Part shown: piece by piece, positions 35,439 to 46,894 of the stretch
How positions within the stretch are numbered: the first letter of the stretch is position 1
Layout: every line of letters starts with the position of its first letter
Origin: Pyronema omphalodes
Lineage: Eukaryota > Ascomycota > Pezizomycetes > Pezizales > Pyronemataceae
Direction of reading: 5' to 3'
NCBI GenBank assembly: GCA_024516155.1
Contig: JAJJXM010000034.1
Coordinates: 62,001 to 126,000 of the forward strand
Length of the DNA stretch: 64,000 nt
The notes under the pieces: model-generated
What the model was told of the DNA's origin: nothing
Database searches by the model: none
What the model saw: only the letters and a program-made list of their open reading frames with translations
Position numbers and translations under genes: made by a program

Positions 35439-36340
35439 GGAGCACTGATCGAATCTTAGAATGTGAATAAAGTCTTTCTGAATGAACATGAAAGTTAATA
35501 CTGCACAGTGCGAAAAATAAAAAATAAAAAAAATAAAAAAAACATGAAACACAGACACATATGTACATATAAATGGCGGAAGGATTGGCAAAGTGAGAAA
35601 GATGAACTGTGATGTAAAAGCTGAAGAAGAAATAATACGAGTGAAAAGACGGAGAGGGGGAAGGGCAGAAAAGGAGTAAAGACAATATGGTAGCGTTGAA
35701 GACAGAGGCCAGGTGATAAGTGGAAGAACAGTTAAGTGAGGAGAGAGGAGACAGGCGAGTTCAGAGAGGCCAGTGGAAAAAGAGTAAACAGGGCTCCAAA
35801 TGTACAGACGAGAAGTAAAACCAGCATAAGGAATAAGGGTGACAACAGGCCCAAGATATCATGTACGCTCTGGGACGATTCCCAGCGAAATCCTGGGGTA
35901 AATGTTAGAGCCTCCGATATATATCACAACTGTACCATACGTCATAATATTGAGTTTGGCAAGGCTCAAGAAATTGAAATCAAATCGAAAAACTGGTGAT
36001 TGTGTAGAAACCTCTTAATACAGGAGTAGCTGGTCAAGAATTCGAGAGTTATTGTCCTGAAGTAACAACCCACGATATATTGTAGAGGTGAAATTACTCG
36101 ACAAATCCTCCAATCGGCAAGAAAATATCTTCTGCTTGCCCCAATGAACTTTGTGTTCCAGCACATATCTGTGAAGGGTCAGGCAGAGGAAACATGTCAG
36201 AATATTGCTGTCACAGGATAACATCAACTGCATCACTAGGAATATTGTTTATCCCAGGCTGCTCTTGCGGGAATCATAGGCGAGTTTCAGATTCTTAAGA
36301 TCACATCATATATATAGTCGAAGCACGTCACATTATATGT

Positions 36341-36384
36341 TCGTGCCTAAAGATGGTGGCGCTAGCCACCATCTTTAGGCACGA
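36341..36384. repeat. Perfect 20-bp inverted repeat with 4-base loop
   Basis: Arm TCGTGCCTAAAGATGGTGGC (36341-36360), loop GCTA, then the exact reverse complement at 36365-36384. The arms have no mismatch. It does not resemble a terminator; the flanks show no target duplication. Confidence 0.95.
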
Positions 36385-36485
36385 GTAACCAGTTTGTCAA
36401 CAGTTGGAGTTGTGTACCAACGGTTCGATTTGTAGAGGCAACACAATGGACCGGCCGTAGGCCGGAACAGACCACATCCTCTCTT

Positions 36486-36510
36486 GTATGTATGTATGTA
36501 TGTATGTATA
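36486..36510 (+). repeat. Microsatellite (TATG)n
   Basis: About six TATG units, ending in TATACATATG. Confidence 0.9.
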
Positions 36511-36710
36511 CATATGTATGTAGAATAATAAACCGTGGCGGGGGATGTGGCGGGGAGAAATGTCTATCAATACCCGTGCCCGTGTCCGTGCCTATGACTA
36601 CATACTGATTAAAGATTCTCGGACTGGTTACACTTGCTAGTGATTACATATGTCTGTACGTATGGAGGTAGGTACCTGGTAGTAGGTACGTACGCACTCT
36701 CTTCGGCGTT

Positions 36711-36748
36711 TGTGCCAAGTATGCCAAGCATGCCAAGCATGCCAAGTG
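36711..36748 (+). repeat. Tandem repeat, TGCCAAGCA-type unit
   Basis: TGCCAAGTA, TGCCAAGCA, TGCCAAGCA and TGCCAAGTG follow each other. Confidence 0.85.
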
Positions 36749-37586
36749 AAATCCGTGGGGAACAACGGGAATCGGGATAGGGGTTTTAGATATCAAGAAA
36801 AAAAGAAAAATAAAAGAATCAACGGGAAGAAATGGGAATACGAATATGGATATAGAAGATTGAGAAACGGAACTTTTATAAACTGCGCCAATAATTGCAT
36901 AACTCCGAGATATTCTAGCCGGTCCCGACTCCCGAGCCTATACGAAAACATCCCTATGCCATACCTACCAAGTAGCAAGTCCAGGTAGGGTTCGGAAGTA
37001 TGCACGCACGCTACACACCACACCACATGCATGCGAGATTCTTAACCGATGCAGATTTTTGACTTACCCGGATGTAATTTAACTTGATGCGTTTCCTCTT
37101 TTTTTTTTGTCGGGTTCGGATATCACCGCTGCTGCGAATTCTTCCATTGCCATTGCCCATCTGCTATTTCCGCCACACCACTATACACCCCACACACCTC
37201 CTCCCCCACATATGTGCGCAGCAGAGCAACAGAACTGCAGGGCGGATATCACGGCACGCGACAATGATGGGGAGGATGTAAATTGGAGTTCTGGGATTGA
37301 GGTAAGGAGAGGCAAGGTAAGGTGATGGTTTGTTTGTTACTGTTGCTGTTGCCGTTGTTATCCGGTACCGAAGAGGGTTCGGAAAGAAAAAAGGTTTCAA
37401 ATAGGGTTGGAGTTGGAATTTGAGAGAAAAGAGATACAGAGATACAGACAGAGAAGAGAGACAGAAGACATAAAGTGGTTTCAGGATTGTCTGTATCGGA
37501 ATTATAAAGTTATGGTTCAATTGTACAGAATCTCGGACTTATGATATCCTATGATATCCTATGACATGCGACAGTCCGGAAGGATG

Positions 37587-37609
37587 TCTGCCTGCCTGCC
37601 TGCCTGCCT
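37587..37609 (+). repeat. Microsatellite (TGCC)n
   Basis: Five TGCC units in a row. Confidence 0.9.
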
Positions 37610-38285
37610 CTAAATTTACGTATGTACAATCTGCTGCTTCCAGACTCCTTCTGCATCCGCAATGAACTTTAAGGATGCACGCTTAACTAATTCCGCGACT
37701 ACTGTAGTCACTAGCTAGGAGACTAGCGGCCAGAAGACTAATAAGCAAGCTAGCAAGCTTCCGTGCCGCAAGTTCCATATGGCTCCCCAGCTGGGGGATG
37801 CCGCACTACAAAAACCTGGGGTTCCCAGAAATTTTGAAGAAGAAAGAGAGCTATGGTGTTGGTGTCACCGTGAACCCCGGCCAAGAGAAGAAGAAAAAAA
37901 AAAGAAACAAATCATTTTGACGATTTATTTGAATTAAACCGGTAGTGGGAACTGAACCGAAGAGTCGATCATCGAAACGAACAGACAACGAAAGAAACGA
38001 AACGAATTGAATTTTAATTGAATTGGATTTGGCAATTGAGAGAGAGAGTAGCTAAAGACTTACAATACAGTACAATACAAATCAACCTTTTTGTGAGTGA
38101 ATAAATTATAGTTATTTCAACACAACAAAACATATCTTTTTATAACAAAATATGTGAAAAACGAATTATTTTTGGCTAATGGGATCGAAAGATATTTTAG
38201 AACAAGTCTTGGTGTTATACTACCACTACAACCGATAGTCGCCGCGGAATCCAATCCAATATCCGCGAATCAGAATAACCAAACA

Positions 38286-40373
38286 ATGACATCACAACCA
38301 CCCCCAACCCATCCCGACACCAATGTCACCAATGTCACCTCAACACCGACCTCTCCAACCACAGCAACAGCAACCACCTCATCCTCATCATCACCACCAT
38401 ACCACCACCCCAATCACTCCGACCACAGTCTCAAAGACACCTCCTCCCACCACTCCGAAAATGACGAAAAAGACAACGAAATCCTCCCCATCTCCTCCCA
38501 AACCGCCGCCGGGGAACCTCTTGCGCCAGTAATGTCCCGAGTCCTAAGCCGAATCGTTACCTCCAGCGCCGGCATAGTCCCCCGTCACAAACGTCGAGGG
38601 TTATTATCCTTCCTCTGCATAATCCCAGAGATTGATAATCCCTTTACCTATTCCCGACTTACGAAGAAACTTATCACCCTGGTGGTAGCATTTGCAGCAG
38701 CATCAGCTCCCATGGCATCTGCAATATTATTTCCGGCCTTGTCACAAATTTCCGCAGAAATGGGCGCCACGCAAACGGAAACGAATCTTTCCGTGGCCTT
38801 GTATATGCTTGGAATGGCGGTATTCCCGTTATGGTGGTCGAGTTTTTCGGAAAGAGTGGGATATAGAACTATTTTTATGATTAGTTTTTCTCTATATGTG
38901 GTTTGTAATATTTGTTGTGCGGTTAGTGTTAATATCGGTATGTTTATTGCGTTTAGAGTCTTTTCTGGGGCTAGTGCGGCGAGTGCGCAGACGATTGGTG
39001 CCGGGGTTATTTCGAGTATTTGGGAGGTTCATGAAAGAGGTAGATGGATGGGGATATTCTATCTAGGACCGTTGATGGGACCGTTGTTGTCTCCTATCAT
39101 CGGTGGTGCTTTGACTTCTTCTTATGGATGGTTAGTTGTCTTCTTCTTCCTCCTCAATCCTTCTTTAATCCCCATTTTTATATCCCATCACCCAGAAACT
39201 AATAATAAACAGGAGATCCACCCTCTGGTTCCTCGCCGCCTTTGGAGCCCTCGTAGTCACCTGCATCATCTTCCTCCAACCAGAGACCTACAAACCCAAA
39301 GCCAAGCTCCAATCCGAAAAACCCTCTCTCCCCTCCTCCCGCGAAACCGAAGCCGATGCCGAAGCATCCACCGAAGCCTGCGAAGCCGGCACCTTCACCT
39401 CCGCACTTCACCCGACCACCTCCCGCACCTCCACCCTCAAAGACCGTTCCTCGCAATGGATCCGCACCCTAAAAATCCTCCTCCTAGACCCATTACGATC
39501 CCTCGGCTTCATCCGTTTTCCGCCAGTCCTAATAACCGTCTACTGGGCCTCCCTTGCCTTCGGTGCCCTGTATATCCTGAACGTCTCCATCCAAAAAACC
39601 TTCGCAAAACCCCCTTATAATTTCCCAACTATCATTATCGGGTTAATGTACCTTCCCAACAGCATCGGATATTTCATCACCTCCATAGCAGGCGGGAAAT
39701 GGAACGACATAATAATGCGACAAGCAGCGCAGCGACGTCGAGCAAGAGAGGTTAGAGAGGCGAGGTTGGTAGATAGTGGGATGCAGGGCTCTGGAAGGTC
39801 GACGGTCGATCCGGAGGTGTTGCAGAATAGTCCATTGGATTTTCGTCCGGAGGATAGAATGGGGCTTAATGCGTGGATTGCGGGGGGCTTGTTTCCACTT
39901 GCGTTGTTGATGTATGGGTGGACCGTACAAAAGGGCGTTTTTTGGTTTGTGAGTTGTGTGGCAACTTTTTTGTTCGGTATTGGGAGTATGTTGGTGTTTA
40001 GTGTTGCGACTACTATGTTGACCGAGTTTGTACCCGGACGAAGCGCTAGTGCTGTGGCGGTTAATAATTGTGAGTTTTTTTCTATATTCCGGGGTGAGAG
40101 GGAGCGATCACAGGCCGTCAGCGGACATTCATCATCAAAAAACGATAAACAAAAAGCTAACCCCTCTCTCCTCTAGTTTTCCGCAACATCTGTTCCTGCG
40201 TAGGAGGAATCATCGCCGAACCGATAATTTCCGCAATCGGAAATGGATGGTTATTTACGATTATCTGTGGCGTTGGATTATTGAGTTGTGCTAGTGTTGG
40301 CATCATGCAGAAATGGGGTCCCATGTGGAGGGAAAAAGCTATTAGGGGAGAGTATCCGTTTTTACAGTTGTAG
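38286..40373 (+). CDS. MFS transporter, DHA1 drug/polyamine type (Qdr3-like)
   Basis: Exons 38286-39130, 39213-40069 and 40177-40373. Introns are 39131-39212 (GTTAGT to ACAG) and 40070-40176 (GTGAGT to CTCTAG); phases agree and give 632 residues. Residues 1-120 are Ser/Thr/Pro/His-rich and cytoplasmic. Twelve membrane segments follow, with SFSERVGYR (loop 2-3 motif), the drug-proton antiporter stretch GVISSIWEVHERGRWMGIFY and YLGPLMGPLLSPIIGGALTS in segment 5, and a charged central loop of about 60 residues. The pattern matches proton-coupled exporters such as yeast Qdr3 and Dtr1. The frame is open upstream to 38154 without an ATG, so the ATG at 38286 is the start. Substrate cannot be read from sequence. 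It stands alone, not in a metabolite cluster. Confidence 0.94.
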
Positions 40374-40493
40374 AGGGAGGATTGAGGATGCCGGGAGGTG
40401 GGGTATGGGGGGGGGGGGGGGGGGGAAGAGGGGTGGGGTATGCATGAGGATGGAATTAGGAGATGCATGAGAAAGTGGTGTTTGCTCATGAGA

Positions 40494-40532
40494 TATGAAC
40501 TATGAACTATGAACTATGAACTATGAACTATG
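40494..40532 (+). repeat. Tandem repeat (GAACTAT)n
   Basis: A 7-base unit is repeated about five times, just after the MFS gene. Confidence 0.9.
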
Positions 40533-40915
40533 ATTTTCTTTTTCTTTATTTTCTTTTTCTTTCTATTCTGTTCTTTTCTTTTTAATAAAGCTAACGATGG
40601 ATTTTTGATATTATATTATACCACCACTACTATCCTACTACCACTACTACAATTATATCAATAGACGAGTCACGATATAACGATATAACGAAGTTTAGGC
40701 ACTGTTTACTTGTGTTACTGATGTTATGTAAGTAGATAAATACATAAACAACCCCCCCAGAACAACCCCCCAGAACAATAAAACTCACTGCTGAACCCAA
40801 TACCGATGCCAATACCGATCATTCTTATAATCACAATCCTACCTCCTACCATTACAATCCTGCCGTAATAACCGTAGAATTTCTATCTTTTATATTCCCT
40901 GGCAGTGTTTCTATC

Positions 40916-40992
40916 CTCCGGGGGTTCTCGGGAGTTCTTTGGAGTTCTGGGGGTTCTCTGGAGTTTGATGGAGTTCTCGGGAGTTGGAGGGC
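40916..40992 (+). repeat. Degenerate tandem repeat, GGAGTTCT unit
   Basis: Units such as GGGTTCTC, GGAGTTCTTT, GGAGTTCTG and GGAGTTTGAT follow each other for about 75 bases. Confidence 0.75.
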
Positions 40993-41278
40993 CTGTTGGC
41001 TGTTGGCTGTTGGCTGTAGGCTGTATTTGTACGATTAACGCTGACCTGAAATTAAATTAAACTATAGCCATGCTGAACCGTAGACCGTGGACCGTGGATC
41101 CATGTTTTTTGTCTGTCTGTATTTGAGGTTTAGTAAGCATCGAGAATAAGAGGTCTTTGGTAGATGGTTCTTGTGGCGATTTATGATATATGATGGATTA
41201 GGGGGGGGGGGGGGGATTAATGACAGATGGATTGATGGATTGATTGATTCATCCATTCATTCATCCATCCATCCATCC

Positions 41279-42226
41279 ATCCATCCCAGAGTTCGGCACG
41301 GTCCGTCCGGTCCCGTCCAGGCTTTGGACGGGACCGGACCATCACTCGCGGTCCCGTCCTGAAGTAGGACCAGGACCGGCCGTCCTGGAGGCACCATGGA
41401 CGGGACGGACCGCGGGTGACCGTGGGTGACCACCACTAGCGTCATTGCCGGTCACTCGCAACCCGCAGTTTTTTTACTACGGCTCATGGTGTTTTCCTTA
41501 GATAATTCTGATGCATTGCACAAATTAAAGTCACCTATATGGAATCTCTTGCAAACAAAAAAAAAAACTATACTGGTGCATAAGAATGAATGCTCCTTCT
41601 CCCGCTACTAAAATGCGTCCTTCCCCATCCTTCTCGAATGAACACAACTCTTAAGGGGACAAGCAGAGTGTTCTGCTCCTGGTCGAAACAGGTGTAGAGG
41701 ACGGCAATGAGCTCTGCTGGGAATTGTGTGATTGCTGTTGATGTTTGAATTACATGGCAATGAAAGAAGTGAAAAATTCTTGCAGGTAGAAGAAGGAAAG
41801 GTAGAAGATGGAATTTGAAGGATAGGAGGAATATTTATAGCGGGATCGTACTTTACTAACAAACAAAAATAATATCAAGCTACCATAGGCGGTCAAAATA
41901 TTTCTGGGTGAAGCGTGCGCCTGCAGTGGGATGTAAAAGTTTTACTAAAGTGCAGCATGACGGGTTCATCTACTACAGTGCTGAAGACGTCGCTGCTGCG
42001 GCCCATAATGTCTGGCAAACTTGAACCAAACCACCCCCTGCAAACTAGCTCACCCGAAACCCACGGTCCTGCCGTCACCCGCCGTCCCGTCCGGTCTTTT
42101 CAGTTTGCGGACGGGACCGGACCACCGAGTGGCCGTCCGTCCGAAGTCGAGGACGGGACCGGACTACCAGCGTGGTCCCGTCCGGTCCGTCGTCCTGGAC
42201 GGACCGTGCCAAACTCTGATCCATCC
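41279..42226. mobile_element. Non-autonomous hAT-like element with 8-bp target duplication
   Basis: The element proper is 41287-42218 (932 bp). It begins CAGAGTTCGGCACGGTCC and ends with its inverse (one C/T mismatch in the first 22 bases). ATCCATCC borders both ends exactly (41279-41286 and 42219-42226), an 8-base target duplication as hAT transposons make. The subterminal 150 bases on each side are packed with GGTCCCGTCC/GGACGGGACC repeats in both directions. No transposase frame is present. Because the target was an (ATCC)n microsatellite, the duplication could partly reflect that repeat. Confidence 0.85.
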
Positions 42227-42430
42227 ATCCATCCATAATGACAACATCTAAAATCTCAATGCAATTCCATTATTACATCATGATATCATGAACGTTTCTC
42301 CGTCAAGACACCACATTATCCACCGTGCCACTTGGAAGCAAAGTTTAATGACCGTTTCGTTCTACTTTGATTCGCGTTTTATATTTGATGGGTTTGTTAC
42401 CGGTGATATAGGTCCCTGGGGATATGAGGG

Positions 42431-42480
42431 TATGAGGCTATGAGGCTATGAGGCTATGAGGCTATGAGGCTATGAGGCTG
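42431..42480 (+). repeat. Tandem repeat (TATGAGGC)n
   Basis: An 8-base unit is repeated about six times. Confidence 0.9.
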
Positions 42481-42663
42481 TGTTTAAGTTTCTTCAGTGT
42501 GGATTGAAGAGATGTAATATTATGATATTATATTATGTTACTGAAGCTAAGTGCACTGTGAGTCTGTGATATGTGTAAACTTTGTGTCAATTCCATGGCA
42601 AAGCAGAAAACCAAGTGACGTCCTTTCAGTTAACCACTCACTATCTGAAGAACTTCAATCCCG

Positions 42664-42694
<31 letters not shown>

Positions 42695-45558
42695 AGTACC
42701 ACGTATAATACAACTCGACATCCTACCACTAGTCAGATAAAATTCTCCTATTCCGCCGCAGAATAATCCTCGTAGTAGTAGTACATACTTGTACTTGTAC
42801 CAAAGTCCCTACCTCCGAAACTCGGCCGTAATATCCTAACTTTACAGAAAGTGAAGTAAACTTCCATCCATATATCCAACTGAAACCTGCGCCGCCAACC
42901 CGGATTTCCAGATCTGCACAACGTCATGTACCACCGGCCCGTCACGCGATAAATTAAGGCGTCTGTAGTGTCTCTGGCCCTCTGGTATTCCTGGGGCTGT
43001 AAATTAAGTTCCATGGACGTGGTGGGATTTGTGGGTTTATGGCGTCATCAGCCGGAACTATATAAGATGACTGAACACGGATTAAAAGAATGGATAAATA
43101 CTGGCATTTGATTGCTAGATTACTGGATTACTGGATTACAGTACAAAGGATCATAGTACATCACTCATCATTCATCACTCGTCACGAGCATTGGCTAACT
43201 GGAATTAAAAGAAATTCTTTATGATGAACTTATTTTTGTAACGGGTTCAAATTTCGTATCGTGGCTTGGTTACCGGGTTTGTATTCAGGATGGTTTACGG
43301 TTTACCTAAAGCTCGGGATAGGTCATCACCTTCCTGTATGGACCTTTTAGGCCTCGGCACGTGCCTCAGCGTATGGTTTATTGATAATAGTAATAGGTGA
43401 TTACGCTTACCTAATCTGTGCCTTCATAGATATACCGTATACGCAAGTATTGGAATATTTCAAAGTTCACGAGACAAAGGTAGAGGTGGAGGAGGAATGA
43501 CAGGCCATTGATAGATAGTATCGATGACAGAAACAAGAAAGACAGGGCATATAAACCTAGACGTGTAACAACCTCCACCTTTTAGGTACCAGGCCTTAGG
43601 TGTACTACAATAGAATGAGTTTGGGTAAAAGGGGTATAGGGGATTAAGAGGCCTTATTTGGTGATTTCGGCCATGGGGACAGGATTGGGGTTTCCTTTGT
43701 TCCGAATAGGCCTCAAAAGCCTCGATTGGTTTGTGATTGGAATAAAGAAAATGGAGTAAACAAATAAGATGGGCTTGTGTTTTATCTACCGGTTTGACAG
43801 AAGTTCTTTGGGGCTTTCTAGACTTCGGTTGGTGTATGCTAAGGGAAAAACCAATGAACAAAGAGAAAGATTTGATGGTTTGATGGTTTGCGGTCGTTAT
43901 GTTTGTAAGTTGGATATTGTTTTATAGCTTTTGTTCTGTCGGTAGTTTGTTTCGATAGATTTGTTTTGTGGTTTGTTTGTTAGGTAGCTTGTTGAGTTAT
44001 TTCGTTTGTTTGTTGGGTTATTGTCTTGCTTTGTTTCATCTGTTTTGTTTGGTCTCAACCCCAGCTTGAATGCGGAATAACCACAGTCTGATTACTCGAC
44101 ACATCCTAGTGACGAATCCCGAGGCCGCTTGATCAAAATGATTGGTAATTGGGTATACTGTACCCTTTCTTCTTTTGTCTACATTAGGCCTAAGGCAACA
44201 TCCTTCGAGTTTCATATCAACCACATGCGGTACAACTGCATAATTTGCCTCTTGCTAAGTATCGTGCGAAAGGATAGATGTGATGACTAGATTAGATCGC
44301 TAGCTTCAATTCCAGATGCATAGTTGTTATGTACCGTCAGACATACTGATACGCATTACTTACGCTGCGCACGGTTTCGGTGATAGGTATGCTTGATTAA
44401 GTATGAAACGTAAGCCTGGTGTTGTAATACTTGATAGAAAGGTGATTTAAGGTGTTTTTCTAAATCCATGGTCGGAGTTAGGATACAGTGAAGCAAAGAG
44501 AAAGGTGAAACATCTGTAAATATTTAGGAGGATGCAAGGAGCTGCTCTGGAATGAGTACATCTTCGCTTCAGGTATTGTGCAAACCACAAATAGCATATG
44601 GACACACCCTTGATGCCTTATTAGAATGGAATACGAGAGCCCTAAGTGCTAGGTTAGTCCGTCGTGCAGCCTTCTAGAATCAGGAACAGCGTAAGATGGG
44701 CTGCTAGCGAACTAGTAGTCAGATATATCTCCGACTGATTTCTCGGAAGCCTGGATTCCATCCTGCGCATGATATATACTACGGCAAGGTAACAGCTTTA
44801 CAGCTCCATATGCATCCAGAAAACGTACCCGCCCCAAATTTACCGTCTGCCATTAGTATGAAGCCATATTACAACCCGGTGACTATACAATATTACACCA
44901 TAAGCCACTGCCTATCTTCCTTCACAGTAGTTCCGGCACAGAAGCATCCGCAGCACAGCGCAGCGCGCTTCGAAACTTGAAAAAAAAAAAAGGGGATGAA
45001 ATAGTAAATTCCGGCAGGATCTGGATGAAATCAATTTGACATGGTCGAGAATATTTACCGTTTTGGATTACTATAAGGTTCTAGAAGATGTATTTAGCTT
45101 ATTTAGCCTAGGGAGCATTTTCACCTAGAAAAACCATGAGATCAAATGAATGGGGCGGTTGTTTATGGTCAAGGTTTGGGATAAGGTCGGTTTCATACCT
45201 TGGATTGTCAAGGAAGCATGAGAGAATGATGGTCTCATGGTAGATTGTCGCCTTAAAACTACAGATGCACAAAGGATCCGTAATTGTCCGGTAGGAAATA
45301 TGTCAGATGGTATAGGGCGTAGCATCGTGAATTACGAGAAATCCGGGCTCTTGTGGCAGTATTTCCATCGTAAAGATCACAGTCCATGGAACTGATTTGC
45401 GGATGTAACCGTTCTAGATGATGTGATCTGACGTCTGATGTCTCAGTTTCTGGTTTTCCATCATGCGATACATTGTACTTAAGGCGTTGGATGTCCGCTC
45501 ATCCATTAACTACACATGATCCACGTATTCCATACCAAGCTTCTACGGTAATCCAAGA

Positions 45559-46065
45559 TCAACCGGAGAAAGCTTGATATTTAGGGCTTAAAAGTTCCGG
45601 GTTCCCAATGTGCACAAAGCGTCGTCTCCGCCGGTTTACTGTCTGCTTCTGGATAAACTCATAAGTTTCCCATTAGTTATTGGAAAAGAACTATGGAAAA
45701 TGGTATTATTCTAACCTAAAAGAAGTGGTGCTTTCTACCGACTGCATCTTTGAAGCGCATTCTGCGGCTACTAACAGCAGGGCGGCCTGATCATAGGTTC
45801 TCACATCCTGGTATAAAGTACCAAAATTTCCATCATACTTTAGTACTTTCAAGAATATAAACGTCCGGTGATTATTACTCAAGGACATTATGCCCATTAA
45901 CGCAGTTACCATACCATCAAGAAACTGCGTCTTCATCATGTCTATACGTAACCTAACCCTACCCTTAGGATCCTCAGTAAGCCCTATTTGTATCGTTTCT
46001 CTAGTTCTGTAGATCACCACGCCAGATCTACAATTTTCAGATTTGAAGTTGAATTCATAGGGCAT
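45559..46065 (-). CDS. Hypothetical two-exon protein, 138 residues
   Basis: Exons 46065-45739 and 45648-45559, phase 0; the intron starts GTAGAA, has AATAACTAATG as a branch-like site and ends TATCCAG. The ATG at 46065 opens MPYEFNFKSENCRSGVVIYR, then IQIGLTEDPKGRVRLRIDMM and a hydrophobic-polar LDGMVTALMGIMSLSNNH. The second exon supplies a basic tail with RRRRR and ends PKYQAFSG. No signal peptide, no membrane segment and no known domain. Codon-level sense over 109 codons in AT-rich DNA and a clean splice support a real gene, but more 5' exons are possible. It lies 830 bases beyond the end of the next unknown gene on the same strand. Confidence 0.5.
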
Positions 46066-46178
46066 TTGATATCATTCAATCATCTTTGGTCAGCTAAAAC
46101 AAATAATATCGGACATTTTAAGATGTATAGATTAGTGATAATTCGGATCTTGCGGTTCGCAAATCGGTGCTACATACG

Positions 46179-46202
46179 TGATCATGATCATGATCATGAT
46201 CA
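46179..46202 (+). repeat. Microsatellite (TGATCA)n
   Basis: Four TGATCA units, each palindromic, lie about 115 bases upstream of the start of the minus-strand gene at 46065. Confidence 0.9.
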
Positions 46203-46894
46203 AGCGAACTATGTACATACATACGACAGCCTTATATTCGTTTTTGTTGTGGATTCTTTATGCATCCTAACATCCCAGTCCTGCGCGTATTGTGGCGCGT
46301 GTATGTACCGCGTAGGGAATGGAATCAGGCAGCAACAGGCCTTTGATCGGAGATAAGTTACGTTCCGGGGGTTGGTCCGTACATAGCTGGTCAAATGCTG
46401 AGTTTTTCATTGCAAGAAAGTTTTTTTGCGGAACTGGTCCGATTGGTGCATTAAGAATGGAAGTGCTAAATATTGCCTGTTTTCAATGTTTGTAAGCCCT
46501 GAAAACTTTTTATACATAAACGGGATGTTTCCGGTCAGTTTCATAAAAGATGATCATTTTCATCATGTCTGAGACACGTGGATGATTGTAATTTCAGTGA
46601 ATGTCAGTGGCCCATAATTACGGTTTTATTAAACCCGAGGTATGCAACAGAATGAGAAAAAAGTGTATGAAAATACAAAGTCATACAGCTCTAAAATATA
46701 TTCACAACTCTCCAAAAAATGTCAAAGATAAACAAGAAGTACCGGTAAAAAAAACGCCACCACGCTGATAGTAGCAAAAGAAAAGCAATCCAATAAACAT
46801 CAATAAAACATGATAACCATCTCCATCTGAAAGTTAAAGAAATATTCATCAAAAACAACCCCGTTCTACTGCCACTAGACTACTAGACTTGCAT

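Larger units (their letters stand above)
33186..38285. other. Microsatellite-rich spacer, get3 to MFS gene
   Basis: About 5.1 kb. It holds many short tandem repeats (listed separately), a perfect 20-bp hairpin (36341-36384), and short exon-like frames without recognised function (35220-35438 plus; 36015-36233 minus, MQLMLSCDSNILTCF start). From 37.9 to 38.28 kb it is the AC-rich leader of the MFS gene. No conserved gene. Confidence 0.6.
40374..45558. other. Repeat-rich spacer with hAT-like element
   Basis: About 5.2 kb. It contains a 19-base G run (40407-40425), tandem repeats, the hAT-like element at 41287-42218 and a 27-base A run at 42665-42691. A minus-strand frame at 42748-43014 (88 codons, MELNLQPQEYQRARDTTDAL start) is too weak to call. 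From 43.0 to 45.5 kb I see no supported gene. Confidence 0.55.

Noticed and set aside
38154..38285. N-terminal extension of the MFS transporter
   Set aside because: The frame is open but starts at GTG; the first ATG is 38286 and follows an AC-rich leader.
43460..43861. 133-codon minus-strand frame
   Set aside because: No ATG at the start, biased composition from AG-rich DNA, and no splice partners.
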